A stretch of 64,000 nt of DNA from Sinorhizobium sp. B11. GTDB lineage: Bacteria > Pseudomonadota > Alphaproteobacteria > Rhizobiales > Rhizobiaceae. Positions 19,292-27,878 of the stretch are shown here, one piece after another. Made by a program: the position numbers and the translations under genes. Position 1 is the first letter of the stretch. Every line of letters begins with the position of its first letter. The notes under the pieces were generated by a model. It was not told the DNA's origin. It did no database searches and saw only the letters and a program-made list of their open reading frames with translations. The DNA is taken from positions 4,336,001-4,400,000 of the forward strand of contig CP091034.1 in the NCBI GenBank assembly GCA_039725955.1, written 5' to 3'.

Positions 19292-19828
19292 ATGAACATC
19301 ATTCAGCAGCTTGAGGCCGAACAGGCCGCCAAGATCGAAGCCAAGCGTACGCTTCCCGAATTCTCCCCGGGCGATACCGTCCGCGTCAACGTGAAGGTCA
19401 CGGAAGGCAACCGTACCCGTGTTCAGGCCTATGAAGGCGTCTGCATCGCCCGCTCCGGCGGCGGCCTGCAGGAAAACTTCACGGTCCGCAAGATCTCCTA
19501 CGGCGAAGGCGTCGAGCGCGTATTCCCGGTTTACTCCCCGCTGATCGAAAGCGTCGAAGTCGTTCGCCGCGGTAAGGTCCGTCGCGCCAAGCTCTACTAC
19601 CTGCGCGACCGTCGCGGTAAGTCGGCTCGTATCGTCGAGAACACCGGCACCCGCGCCCGCAAGCTCAACGATGCCGAGCGTCAGGCCCTTGCCGAGGAAA
19701 AGGCACGGATCGAAGCTGAAAAGGTTGCAGCAGCTCAAGCTCTCGCCGCCGAAAAGGCAGCAGCCGAAGCCGCTGAAGCAAAGGCCGCCGCAGAAGCAGC
19801 AGCCGCTGCTGAAGGCTCGGCTGAGTAA
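19292..19828 (+). CDS. rplS: 50S ribosomal protein L19
   Basis: 178 residues. The L19 domain (about 1-120) includes 'FSPGDTVRVNVKVTEGNRTRVQ' and 'VRRGKVRRAKLYYLRDRRGKSARI'. A tail of about 50 residues composed almost entirely of Ala, Glu and Lys follows, lacking in E. coli L19 (115 aa). The 199 nt upstream separates it from trmD and contains the palindrome gggtttaaccc near 19161, so it probably has its own promoter. A terminator follows at 19862. Confidence 0.96.
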   Translation: MNIIQQLEAEQAAKIEAKRTLPEFSPGDTVRVNVKVTEGNRTRVQAYEGVCIARSGGGLQENFTVRKISYGEGVERVFPVYSPLIESVEVVRRGKVRRAKLYYLRDRRGKSARIVENTGTRARKLNDAERQALAEEKARIEAEKVAAAQALAAEKAAAEAAEAKAAAEAAAAAEGSAE

Positions 19829-19861
19829 GCTTCTCGCGAAAGCGAAAATCATTGCATGGGG

Positions 19862-19892
19862 AAGGCGGTCTTTGGGCCGCCTTTTCTTTTTT
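19862..19892 (+). terminator. Rho-independent terminator of rplS
   Basis: Stem aaggcgg (19862-19868)/ccgcctt (19877-19883) followed by a T-rich stretch to 19892, 33 nt after the rplS stop. Confidence 0.85.
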
Positions 19893-19975
19893 GCGCGGGT
19901 CGGCGATGCCTGCAGCCTTGCCATGAGCACATCTTCCATGACAATTCTGCCACTCAAATATTGGGGAGCCACATT

Positions 19976-20773
19976 ATGTTCTTTCGCCGCACCGTTCTTG
20001 CCGGCCTGACCGCCGTCATGTTTTCGCCGCTCGCAGCCTTCGCCACCAGCCTGCCGGACCTCGGCGGCAAGACGGTTGTCGTGGTGACGGAAAATGCTTA
20101 TCCGCCGCTGCAGTTCGTCGATCCCAAATCCGGCAAGGCGATTGGCTGGGAATATGACGCGATGAACGAGATCGCCAAGCGGCTGAATTTCAAGGTCGAG
20201 TACCAGAACACCAGCTGGGACGCGATGATCCAGGCCGTGTCCGACGGCCAGTACAATATCGGCATGACCGGCATCACCATCAAGGACGACCGCAAGCAGA
20301 AGGTCGACTTCTCCGACCCCTACATGCGCTCGCAGCAGTTCATGCTGGTTCGTGGCGACGAAAAGCGCTTCACCGACGCCAAGAGCTTCGGCGCCCTCAG
20401 CGATGGCCTGATCGGCGCCCAGCCCGGCACTTCGCCTTTCTATACCGCCGTCTACGAAATCCTCGACGGCAACGAACAGAACCCGCGCATCAAACTCTTC
20501 GAAACCTTCGGCGCAACCGTACAGGCCCTGAAGACCGGTGACGTCGATCTGGTCCTCACCGACAGCGTCGCTGCCAAGGGTTATGTCGATTCCTCGAATG
20601 GCGGTTTGAAGGTCGTTGGCGAACCGCTCGGCACCGAAGACTTCGGCTTTATCTTCCCGAAGGGCTCCGATCTTGTCGCCCCCGTCAATGCCGCCATCGC
20701 CGACCTGAAGGCGGACGGCACCTTTGATGCGCTCAACAAGAAGTGGTTCCTCGACTACAAGATGGGCCAATAG
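19976..20773 (+). CDS. Amino-acid ABC transporter substrate-binding protein
   Basis: 265 residues from the ATG at 19976 (ttggggagcc upstream). Signal peptide about 1-22 ('LTAVMFSPLAAFA'), then a family 3 periplasmic binding fold with 'PPLQFVDPKSGKAIGWEYDAMNEIAKRL' and 'YNIGMTGITIKDDRKQKVDFS', the polar amino-acid binding signature. The substrate is probably a polar or acidic/amide amino acid; the exact one is not readable. The permease gene starts 17 nt later. No cognate ATPase gene follows. Confidence 0.92.
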   Translation: MFFRRTVLAGLTAVMFSPLAAFATSLPDLGGKTVVVVTENAYPPLQFVDPKSGKAIGWEYDAMNEIAKRLNFKVEYQNTSWDAMIQAVSDGQYNIGMTGITIKDDRKQKVDFSDPYMRSQQFMLVRGDEKRFTDAKSFGALSDGLIGAQPGTSPFYTAVYEILDGNEQNPRIKLFETFGATVQALKTGDVDLVLTDSVAAKGYVDSSNGGLKVVGEPLGTEDFGFIFPKGSDLVAPVNAAIADLKADGTFDALNKKWFLDYKMGQ

Positions 20774-20790
20774 TCCCCGAGCGATCGCAG

Positions 20791-21609
20791 ATGGCATTAC
20801 CCCCATCCCCGCGACACGAAAAGGACGACCGTCCCTGGTGGCTGGTCGTCCTTGTTCTGATCGGCATCGTTCTCGCCGTCGTCATCGTCACCAATGATAT
20901 CTACGCGCAGGTCTTCCGGACCGTCGTGAATGGTGCCGGTATTACCGTGTTCGTGACGCTCGTCGCCTTTGTGCTGGCGACCGTGCTCGGTCTGGGCATC
21001 GCGCTGCTGGGTCTCTCCGACAATATCGTACTGCGCCAGATCGCCCGCTTCTACATCGAGATCATCCGAGGCATTCCGATCCTCGTGCTGCTGTTCTACA
21101 TCGCCTTCGTCGGCGCGCCGGGCGTTGTCGCAGCCTATAATTTCTTGATCACACCCCTGGTGCAGGCAGGTATTGCCGAGCCTATCCTCGTGCGTGATCT
21201 GTCGCTGATGTGGCGCGCCATCATTGCCCTGATGATCGGTTATTCCTCCTTCATCGCCGAAATCTTCCGCGCCGGCTTCCAGTCGGTCGATATCGGCCAG
21301 ATCGAGGCGGCCAAGTCGCTAGGCCTGTCGCGTTACCGCCGCTTCCGTCTCGTCGTCTTTCCGCAGGCGATCCGGGTGATCTTTCCGCCGCTTTCGAACG
21401 ACTTCGTCTCGATGGTAAAGGATTCATCGTTGGTCTCCGTTCTCGGGGTCGCCGACATCACGCAGATGGGCAAGGTTTATGCCTCTGGCTCGTTTCGCTT
21501 CTTCGAGACCTATTCGATCGTCACCTACATCTATCTGATCCTGACGATCGGTCTGTCGCTCTTCCTGCGACGGATCGAGAAGAAGATGAAGCAGATGCCG
21601 CGGCGCTAG
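20791..21609 (+). CDS. Amino-acid ABC transporter permease, HisM/GlnP type
   Basis: 272 residues starting MALPPSPRHEK at 20791. A basic N-terminus leads into about five to six transmembrane helices with the HEQRO-type signature 'YIEIIRGIPILVLLFYIAF' and the EAA loop 'QIEAAKSLGLSRYRRFRLVVFPQAIRVIFPPL'. It would form a homodimeric channel with the upstream binding protein. The usual ATPase (GlnQ-like) is missing next to it, so an ATPase encoded elsewhere must be shared. Confidence 0.92.
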   Translation: MALPPSPRHEKDDRPWWLVVLVLIGIVLAVVIVTNDIYAQVFRTVVNGAGITVFVTLVAFVLATVLGLGIALLGLSDNIVLRQIARFYIEIIRGIPILVLLFYIAFVGAPGVVAAYNFLITPLVQAGIAEPILVRDLSLMWRAIIALMIGYSSFIAEIFRAGFQSVDIGQIEAAKSLGLSRYRRFRLVVFPQAIRVIFPPLSNDFVSMVKDSSLVSVLGVADITQMGKVYASGSFRFFETYSIVTYIYLILTIGLSLFLRRIEKKMKQMPRR

Positions 21610-21852
21610 AGCGCATGACGATTCGAATTGCCGTTTCGATCAAAAATCGCTATATCCAGCGCCATGGAATCCAAGTTCAGATGCATCGGTGCGCATATTT
21701 TCGTGCTGCAGGACCATTATCGCCTGCCCGCACGTTTCTTTGCGTCCGTTTCCGGTGCGCTCAACAGCCGACTTCGTTGATCGAATGACGGCCTGCGGAG
21801 CCTCTCCGCCACATTCTTTATTCCACGCTCCAGCCAAAACGGACGATTAGCC

Positions 21853-23262
21853 ATGAGCGCACCGCGTACCCTTTACGACAAGATCTGGGCCGACCACCTG
21901 GTAGACGAACAGCCTGACGGCACCTGTCTTCTCTACATCGACCGTCACCTGGTCCACGAAGTTACCTCGCCGCAGGCTTTCGAAGGTCTGCGCATGACCG
22001 GCCGCAAGGTTCGCGCGCCGGAAAAGACGCTTGCCGTCGTCGACCACAACGTTCCGACCTCCGCTGACCGCCATCTTGGCATCAAGAACGAGGAAAGCCG
22101 CATTCAGGTCGAGCAGCTCGCCAAGAATGCCGCCGAATTCAACGTCGAATATTATTCAGAGAACGACAAGCGCCAGGGCATCGTCCACATCATCGGACCG
22201 GAACAAGGCTTCACTCTGCCGGGCATGACGATCGTCTGCGGCGACAGCCACACCTCCACGCATGGCGCCTTCGGCTCACTGGCTCATGGTATCGGCACGT
22301 CTGAAGTCGAGCACGTTCTCGCCACCCAGACGCTGATCCAGAAGAAGGCCAAGAACATGCTGGTGCAGGTCGACGGCCAGCTGCCGCCGGGTGTTACCGC
22401 CAAGGATATCGTCCTTGCCATCATCGGCGAGATCGGCACTGCCGGCGGCACCGGCTACGTCATCGAATATGCCGGCGAAGCAATCCGCGCGCTGTCGATG
22501 GAAGGCCGTATGACGATCTGCAACATGTCGATCGAAGGCGGCGCCCGCGCCGGTCTGATCGCGCCCGACGAGATCACTTTCGAATATATCAAGGGCAAGC
22601 CCCGTGCACCCAAGGGCGAAGCGCTCGAGCAGGCGATCACCTACTGGAAGACCCTGAAGACCGACGAAGGCGCGCATTACGACCGCGTCGTCACGCTCAA
22701 CGCTGCCGAACTGCCGCCGATCGTCTCCTGGGGCTCCTCGCCCGAGGACGTAATTTCGGTTCAGGGCATCGTTCCGAACCCGGACGATATCCAGGACGAA
22801 ACCAAGCGCGCCTCCAAGTGGCGTGCGCTCGACTATATGGGCCTGAAGCCGGGCACGCCGATGACTGATATCAACATTGACCGTGTCTTCATCGGCTCCT
22901 GCACCAACGGCCGCATCGAAGACCTGCGCGCTGTCGCCAAGGTCGTTGAAGGCAAGACCGTCGCCTCGACCGTCAACGCCATGATCGTTCCGGGCTCCGG
23001 CCTCGTGAAGGAACAGGCGGAGCAGGAAGGCCTCGACAAGATCTTCAAGGCAGCCGGTTTCGACTGGCGTGAACCGGGCTGCTCCATGTGCCTCGCCATG
23101 AACGACGACCGCCTGAAGCCGGGCGAGCGTTGCGCATCGACCTCGAACCGTAACTTTGAAGGCCGCCAGGGCTTCAAGGGCCGCACGCATCTCGTCTCGC
23201 CGGCCATGGCCGCCGCAGCCGCGATCGCTGGCCACTTCGTCGACATCCGCGAGTGGAACTGA
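21853..23262 (+). CDS. leuC: 3-isopropylmalate dehydratase large subunit
   Basis: 469 residues, standard LeuC length. The [4Fe-4S] ligands are one Cys in 'GSCTNGRIEDL' near 352 and two in 'GCSMCLAMNDD' near 409-412. With LeuD it isomerises 2- to 3-isopropylmalate in leucine synthesis. leuD and leuB are not adjacent in the window. ATG at 21853; a strong terminator follows, so leuC is monocistronic, as in many Rhizobiales. Confidence 0.97.
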   Translation: MSAPRTLYDKIWADHLVDEQPDGTCLLYIDRHLVHEVTSPQAFEGLRMTGRKVRAPEKTLAVVDHNVPTSADRHLGIKNEESRIQVEQLAKNAAEFNVEYYSENDKRQGIVHIIGPEQGFTLPGMTIVCGDSHTSTHGAFGSLAHGIGTSEVEHVLATQTLIQKKAKNMLVQVDGQLPPGVTAKDIVLAIIGEIGTAGGTGYVIEYAGEAIRALSMEGRMTICNMSIEGGARAGLIAPDEITFEYIKGKPRAPKGEALEQAITYWKTLKTDEGAHYDRVVTLNAAELPPIVSWGSSPEDVISVQGIVPNPDDIQDETKRASKWRALDYMGLKPGTPMTDINIDRVFIGSCTNGRIEDLRAVAKVVEGKTVASTVNAMIVPGSGLVKEQAEQEGLDKIFKAAGFDWREPGCSMCLAMNDDRLKPGERCASTSNRNFEGRQGFKGRTHLVSPAMAAAAAIAGHFVDIREWN

Positions 23263-23290
23263 TCTTTCGCTCCCATCCAGAATGACAAAA

Positions 23291-23316
23291 GCCCGGCGCA
23301 ATCGCCGGGCTTTTTT
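23291..23316 (+). terminator. Rho-independent terminator of leuC
   Basis: Perfect 8-bp GC stem gcccggcg (23291-23298)/cgccgggc (23303-23310), loop caat, then tttttt. The upstream aaaa extends the stem, so it may also work for the convergent aldo/keto reductase gene. Confidence 0.92.
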
Positions 23317-23342
23317 ATTGCGCATGGGCAAAGGAACGCCGC

Positions 23343-24173
23343 TTAGAACGTTGCGGTGTAGGGATCGGGCCCCATGCGGGCGCCGGCATTGTCAAGCTTG
23401 GCAATCGCTGCCATGTCTTCACCATCAAGCTTGAAATCGAAGACATTGAAGTTCTCCTCGATGCGCGAGGGCGTCACCGACTTCGGAATGACGACAAGGC
23501 CGGTATCGATGTGCCAGCGAATGATGACCTGCGCCGGCGTCTTGCCATGCTTGGCAGCAATCTGGCCGATGACCGGGTTGGAAATGAAGCGGCCCTGGCC
23601 GAGCGGGCTCCAGGATTCCGTGACGATGTTCAGTTTCTTGTGGGCTTCCTGGGCCGCCTTCTGCTGGAAGTCCGGATGCAGCTCGATCTGGTTGATAACA
23701 GGAACCACACCTGTATCGCCGACGATGTGATCGAGATGGTCGGGATAGAAGTTGGAAACGCCGATGGATCGTACGCGGCCCTCTTCCCGCAGCCGCACGA
23801 AAGCTTTCCAGGTTTCGCGATAAAGCCCACGGTGCGGCGACGGCCAGTGGATGAGATAGAGATCGATATAATCGGTTCCGAGCTTCTTCAGGCTGACCTC
23901 GAAGGCACGCAGCGCATTGTCGTAGCCCTGGTCGGTATTACGCAGTTTCGTGGTGACGAAGATATCCTTGCGATCGGTTCCGGAGGACCGGATGCCTTCC
24001 CCGACGCCCTCTTCATTGTCGTAGCCGGACGCCGTATCGATGTGACGGTAACCTGCGGCAAGTGCGGTGCGCACGGTCGGAGCCGCGATATCCTGCGGCG
24101 TCTGCCAGACGCCAAGACCGACCTGTGGAATGGAGTGTCCGTCGTGAAAAGTAATGATGGGCTGAGTGGTCAC
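23343..24173 (-). CDS. Aldo/keto reductase (2,5-diketo-D-gluconate reductase-like)
   Basis: 276 residues from a GTG start at 24173, chosen because ccggagatctact precedes it and the protein then has family length. Catalytic residues of the AKR fold are seen in 'HIDTASGYDNEEGVGEGI' (Asp, Tyr), 'VTTKLRN' (Lys) and 'LIHWPSP' (His); the NADPH-binding end contains 'VVIPKSVTPSRIEENFNVFDF'. It reduces small carbonyl compounds or sugars; DkgA-like substrates are plausible but unproven. ATG starts further upstream give non-conserved extensions. Confidence 0.9.
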   Translation of the reverse strand: MTTQPIITFHDGHSIPQVGLGVWQTPQDIAAPTVRTALAAGYRHIDTASGYDNEEGVGEGIRSSGTDRKDIFVTTKLRNTDQGYDNALRAFEVSLKKLGTDYIDLYLIHWPSPHRGLYRETWKAFVRLREEGRVRSIGVSNFYPDHLDHIVGDTGVVPVINQIELHPDFQQKAAQEAHKKLNIVTESWSPLGQGRFISNPVIGQIAAKHGKTPAQVIIRWHIDTGLVVIPKSVTPSRIEENFNVFDFKLDGEDMAAIAKLDNAGARMGPDPYTATF

Positions 24174-24319
24174 AGTAGATCTCCGGAAGTTTGAAGAATT
24201 GGCCAAAGACATGAATTGAATGGGGCATGAATTGAAGCCGCGAAGCGGTTTTCCCTGGACACATCGAAGCCCTCGCGTCCGGTCAAAAATCCATATAGGA
24301 CAGGTTGTCGGCAATACAA

Positions 24320-24868
24320 TCAGAGAACGCGGACGATCGTTCCCTTTCTGAGATGGGGCAGAAGACGGCGCATGTCGCGGGCGCTGATCGCAACGCAGCC
24401 CGCAGTCGGCTCATATCCGGGCCGGATGAGATGGAAAAAGATCGCCGAGCCGCGATTGCGCGCCCGGGAGGTTATGTTCCAGTCGAGCACCAGACAGATA
24501 TCGTAGAGCCCGTCCTCACGCCTCATCTCTTCATGGCTCGGCTTGAACGGCGCCTTCACCAGCCTGTTGTAGTTTGGATCGTCCGATTGATCACACCACA
24601 GCATATCGGTGCGGATGCGCCGGATCGGCAATTCCGAGGGAAGATGCCCGTTTCGTTCGCCGCGCCTGAAACCGTAAAGAAGTCGCATGGCAGCAATCGG
24701 CGTTGCCCCGTCACCTTCCCGCTTGATCACGGTCCGGCCGCTGCGGCCGATAGCGGCAGGCAGGGCAAGCGGGCCGCAACGGATGATAGCCCTGCTCTTT
24801 TTGCCCGGAGCGGCACGCACAACGAGCGTAGGAGGCCTGCCGTTTCGCTCTCGCCTTGCTTTTTCCAT
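24320..24868 (-). CDS. L,D-transpeptidase catalytic (YkuD) domain protein
   Basis: 182 residues, essentially one YkuD domain. The catalytic region 'HLIRPGYEPTAGCVAIS' has His146 and Cys158, the spacing expected for L,D-transpeptidases. YkuD enzymes cross-link peptidoglycan 3-3 or attach proteins. This copy has no evident signal peptide or membrane anchor: the N-terminus is short, basic and polar, so export is unclear. The ribosome binding site is weak, and a start further downstream cannot be excluded. Confidence 0.85.
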   Translation of the reverse strand: MEKARRERNGRPPTLVVRAAPGKKSRAIIRCGPLALPAAIGRSGRTVIKREGDGATPIAAMRLLYGFRRGERNGHLPSELPIRRIRTDMLWCDQSDDPNYNRLVKAPFKPSHEEMRREDGLYDICLVLDWNITSRARNRGSAIFFHLIRPGYEPTAGCVAISARDMRRLLPHLRKGTIVRVL

Positions 24869-25009
24869 TTTTCTCGCATGTTCTTGAATTGCCTTGGGCT
24901 TCGATTGAAACCATATGAAGCCTTAGGCAGCAACAGCAGCAGATCGCCAATCCTTGCCAAATGTGGAATTTGGCGTAGGAGTATCTGACCAACGCAAGGA
25001 CGCACCCGC

Positions 25010-25693
25010 ATGACCGCACGCACCATTCTTCTGGTGGATGACGACGACGACCTTCGCCAGACACTGACGGAGCAATTGTCGTTGTATGAGGAATTCACGG
25101 TCCTGCAGGAAGCGACCGCGGGCAAGGGCGTCCAGGCCGCCCGCTCCAACCCTGTCGATCTTCTGATCATGGACGTCGGCCTGCCCGATATGGACGGCCG
25201 CGAGGCGGTGAAGCTGTTGCGCAAGGGCGGCTTCAAGGCGCCGATCATTATGCTCACCGGCCATGATACGGATTCCGACACGATCCTCGGCCTTGAGGCC
25301 GGCGCCAACGATTATATCACCAAACCCTTCCGCTTCGCCGTGCTGCTTGCCCGCATCCGCGTACAGCTTCGCCAGCACGAGCAGAGCGAAGATGCGACTT
25401 TCACCGTTGGTCCCTATCTCTTCAAGCCGAGCCAGAAGCTGCTGACCACCGATAACGGCCAGAAGATCCGCCTGACGGAAAAGGAAGCGGCGATCATTCG
25501 CTACCTCTACCGCGCCGAACAGAAGGTGGTCACCCGCGACGTGCTGCTGGAAGAGGTCTGGGGCTACAATTCCGGCGTCACCACACACACGCTGGAAACC
25601 CACGTTTACCGTCTGCGCCAGAAGATCGAGCGGGATCCATCCAACGCCGAGATCCTCGTGACGGAAAACGGCGGCTACAAGATTATCCCGTAG
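25010..25693 (+). CDS. cenR: OmpR-family response regulator, CenR/OtpR type
   Basis: 227 residues: receiver domain with acidic pocket 'VDDDDD' and phosphoacceptor Asp55 in 'MDVGLPD', conserved Lys105, then a winged-helix DNA-binding domain ('TLETHVYRLRQKIERDPSNAEILVTENGGYKIIP'). It resembles the CenR regulator of Caulobacter and the OtpR/CenR regulator of Brucella, which control envelope and division functions. That assignment rests on remembered sequence similarity. No histidine kinase is adjacent. The next gene, a cNMP-binding protein, starts 1 nt after the stop, as I recall for Brucella otpR. Confidence 0.85.
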   Translation: MTARTILLVDDDDDLRQTLTEQLSLYEEFTVLQEATAGKGVQAARSNPVDLLIMDVGLPDMDGREAVKLLRKGGFKAPIIMLTGHDTDSDTILGLEAGANDYITKPFRFAVLLARIRVQLRQHEQSEDATFTVGPYLFKPSQKLLTTDNGQKIRLTEKEAAIIRYLYRAEQKVVTRDVLLEEVWGYNSGVTTHTLETHVYRLRQKIERDPSNAEILVTENGGYKIIP

Positions 25694-25694
25694 A

Positions 25695-26150
25695 ATGTCT
25701 CTTTCCGACGATATTCTCCTGCTGGCGCAGCTGCCGCTGTTCAAGGACATGAACGACGACCAGCTGCGCCTTATTGCCTTCGCCGCGGACCGTCGTGTGA
25801 TTGCGGCGGGGCAGATGCTGTTCCGTCAGGGCTCGCCCGCCGAAAGTGCTTATGTGATCACCAGCGGCAGTCTCGAACTCAGCGTGACGGGCTCGGATGG
25901 CATGGGGCGGACCGAAGCCATTGCCGAATCCGGATCGCTGATATCGGAACTTGCATTGGTGACGCAGGTAGAGCGCAAATTCACCGCTATCGCGCGCGAA
26001 GATACCGGCATCATCCGCATCACGCGGGCCCTGTTTCACCGCCTGATCGAAGAATATCCCTCGGCGGCACGCATTATCGAAAACCGCATCCGCGATAGCA
26101 TTGCCGATCTTGCGGCGCAGGCCGCAAGCCAATTTCACCGGTTCAGTTGA
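25695..26150 (+). CDS. Stand-alone cyclic-nucleotide-binding domain protein
   Basis: 151 residues making one cNMP-binding beta-roll ('LLAQLPLFKDMNDDQLRLIAF', 'GSPAESAYVITSGSLELSV') with a C-terminal helix but no helix-turn-helix. It is therefore not a Crp-type transcription factor by itself and may act on a partner protein. Overlap-like spacing with the cenR-type gene indicates translational coupling and suggests the partner is in that signalling path. The canonical phosphate-binding Arg of cAMP receptors is not obvious. Confidence 0.85.
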   Translation: MSLSDDILLLAQLPLFKDMNDDQLRLIAFAADRRVIAAGQMLFRQGSPAESAYVITSGSLELSVTGSDGMGRTEAIAESGSLISELALVTQVERKFTAIAREDTGIIRITRALFHRLIEEYPSAARIIENRIRDSIADLAAQAASQFHRFS

Positions 26151-26156
26151 AGCTTC

Positions 26157-26960
26157 TCAGAGATTGAGATGCACGGTCACCGGCACATGGTCGGACGGCC
26201 GGTCCCAGCCGCGTGCTTCCTTCAGCACCTCGATGCGCTGCAGAAGCGGACCAAGGTCGGGCGAGGACCAGATGTGGTCGAGACGCCGGCCCTTGTCGGC
26301 AGCTTCCCAATCCTTCGCGCGGTAACTCCACCAGGTATAAAGCTTCTCATTGGCAGGCACGTGCTGGCGCATGAGATCATGCCAGCCGCCGCGCTTCATC
26401 ACCTCGAGCAGTCCGTCGGTTTCGACAGGCGTATGGCTGACGATCTTCAGAAGCTGCTTGTGAGACCAGACATCATGCTCCAGCGGCGCGATATTGAGAT
26501 CGCCGACAAGGATGGCAGACGTGTTCGGCTCGGCGCTCGCCTTGAGGTTCTTCATCTCCTCGATGAAATCGAGCTTGTGGCCGAATTTCGGATTGATCGT
26601 GCGGTCCGGCTCGTCGCCGCCGGCAGGAACATAGAAATTATGCAGGCGGATGCGCCGGTTGCCGCGCTGGAAGACCGCCGAGATGTGGCGCGCATCGCCG
26701 ACATTGCAGTAATCCTGCCGGTGATCCTCGGTCAGCGGCACGCGAGAAGCGATGGCAACGCCATGATAGCCCTTCTGGCCGTGGATGATGATGTGCTCGT
26801 AGCCCATGGCGCGCAGCGGTGCCAACGGGAAGAGATCGTTTGTAACCTTCGTTTCCTGCAGGCAGAGAATGTCGGGCCGGTGCTTCAGCACCAACTGCTC
26901 GACGATCGGCATGCGCAGCCGCACCGAATTGATGTTCCAGGTGGTAATGGAAAAGCTCAT
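26157..26960 (-). CDS. xthA: Exodeoxyribonuclease III
   Basis: 267 residues from the ATG at 26960. Family motifs in order: 'TTWNINSVRLR' near the N-terminus, 'ILCLQETKV' (metal-binding Glu), 'YHGVAIASRVPL', 'VGDLNIAPLEHDVW' (Asp/Asn) and 'RRLDHIW...SDHVPV' (catalytic Asp-His). It is an AP endonuclease and 3'-5' exonuclease in base excision repair. It ends 6 nt from the convergent cNMP-binding gene. Confidence 0.95.
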   Translation of the reverse strand: MSFSITTWNINSVRLRMPIVEQLVLKHRPDILCLQETKVTNDLFPLAPLRAMGYEHIIIHGQKGYHGVAIASRVPLTEDHRQDYCNVGDARHISAVFQRGNRRIRLHNFYVPAGGDEPDRTINPKFGHKLDFIEEMKNLKASAEPNTSAILVGDLNIAPLEHDVWSHKQLLKIVSHTPVETDGLLEVMKRGGWHDLMRQHVPANEKLYTWWSYRAKDWEAADKGRRLDHIWSSPDLGPLLQRIEVLKEARGWDRPSDHVPVTVHLNL

Positions 26961-27059
26961 GCCATGCCCTTTCAGATCCCTCTGAAAAGGCTTTAGAGCA
27001 AAGGTGTAAGCGAGAAAACCGGCCACAGGCAAAAGCGACCGGCGATCAACCGAAAAGGA

Positions 27060-27743
27060 TCAGTCGCGGTTCGCCGAGGTGCCCTTGATATCCTCGTAGG
27101 GCACACGGAAGACGCGCTCGTCGAAGGCCATGCCGGTTTTTACGTTGAAGATCATGACCGACGTATCCTTGCCCTGATTATCGGTGATCGTCCACTGGCG
27201 CAGGTCATAGGTCTTCGGGTCGAACATCATGGTGATGGTCGAGTTGCCGAACACCGTATTGTTGCCGAGCGAGATCGTCGTCAGATCGGACTCTTGCTTC
27301 ACGCCCTTCACCATGCCAGCGGAAAGGTCGATACGCGGCGCAAGCAGCAGGCTGAGCGGCGTCTTGGAAAGCGGATAGAGATCCCAGGTCTTCAGCTTGA
27401 TGTTGCCGATCGCGACATTCCTGCCGTCGGCAATGACGCGCATCGGCGACGGATCGTCATAGTTGAAGCGCAGCTTGCCGGGACGCTCGATGAAAAATTT
27501 GCCACCGGTCTGTTCACCCCGAGGGCCAAACTGCACGAACTCGCCCTGCATCGTGGCAACGGCGGAGAAATGATCGGCGATCGCCTGTGCCGTAGCGTTG
27601 TTGCCAGCGGGTGCGGCCGCCTGTGCGACCTGAGCGAGAGCGGGAAACGGGACGGCGCTTGCAACGGCCGCAGCGGCAAAGACGCCGAGGACGTCGCGGC
27701 GGCTTACCGGCAGGCCGGAAAAAATGGATGCGGAGTTGGTCAT
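27060..27743 (-). CDS. lolA: LolA-family outer membrane lipoprotein carrier
   Basis: 227 residues. A signal region with 'SRRDVLGVFAAAAVASAVPF' carries twin arginines before a hydrophobic stretch, resembling a Tat signal rather than a plain Sec signal. The mature part has the LolA pattern 'MQGEFVQFGPRGEQTGGKFFIERPGKLRFNYDDPSPM' and 'NTVFGNSTITMMFDPKTYDLRQW'. LolA ferries lipoproteins across the periplasm. It follows ftsK on the same strand by 135 nt, a conserved alphaproteobacterial pairing. Confidence 0.9.
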   Translation of the reverse strand: MTNSASIFSGLPVSRRDVLGVFAAAAVASAVPFPALAQVAQAAAPAGNNATAQAIADHFSAVATMQGEFVQFGPRGEQTGGKFFIERPGKLRFNYDDPSPMRVIADGRNVAIGNIKLKTWDLYPLSKTPLSLLLAPRIDLSAGMVKGVKQESDLTTISLGNNTVFGNSTITMMFDPKTYDLRQWTITDNQGKDTSVMIFNVKTGMAFDERVFRVPYEDIKGTSANRD

Positions 27744-27878
27744 ATGAACCTCCTGTATGCGATCTGCATGCCGCCGAAAGGCGGCGTCTTCAAGGCGCCG
27801 CGATCACCCGGTGAAAGGTAACGGATTACACGGCCCAGGGTTTCCGTCGGACGGGCGGCGCTGCAAAATTTTCCTGTA

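Noticed and set aside
19268..20806. 512-codon minus-strand frame across rplS and the binding protein gene
   Set aside because: Antisense shadow of two well-supported genes.
24305..24988. 227-codon plus-strand frame opposite the YkuD-domain gene
   Set aside because: No recognisable domain; the minus strand encodes a protein with intact catalytic motif.
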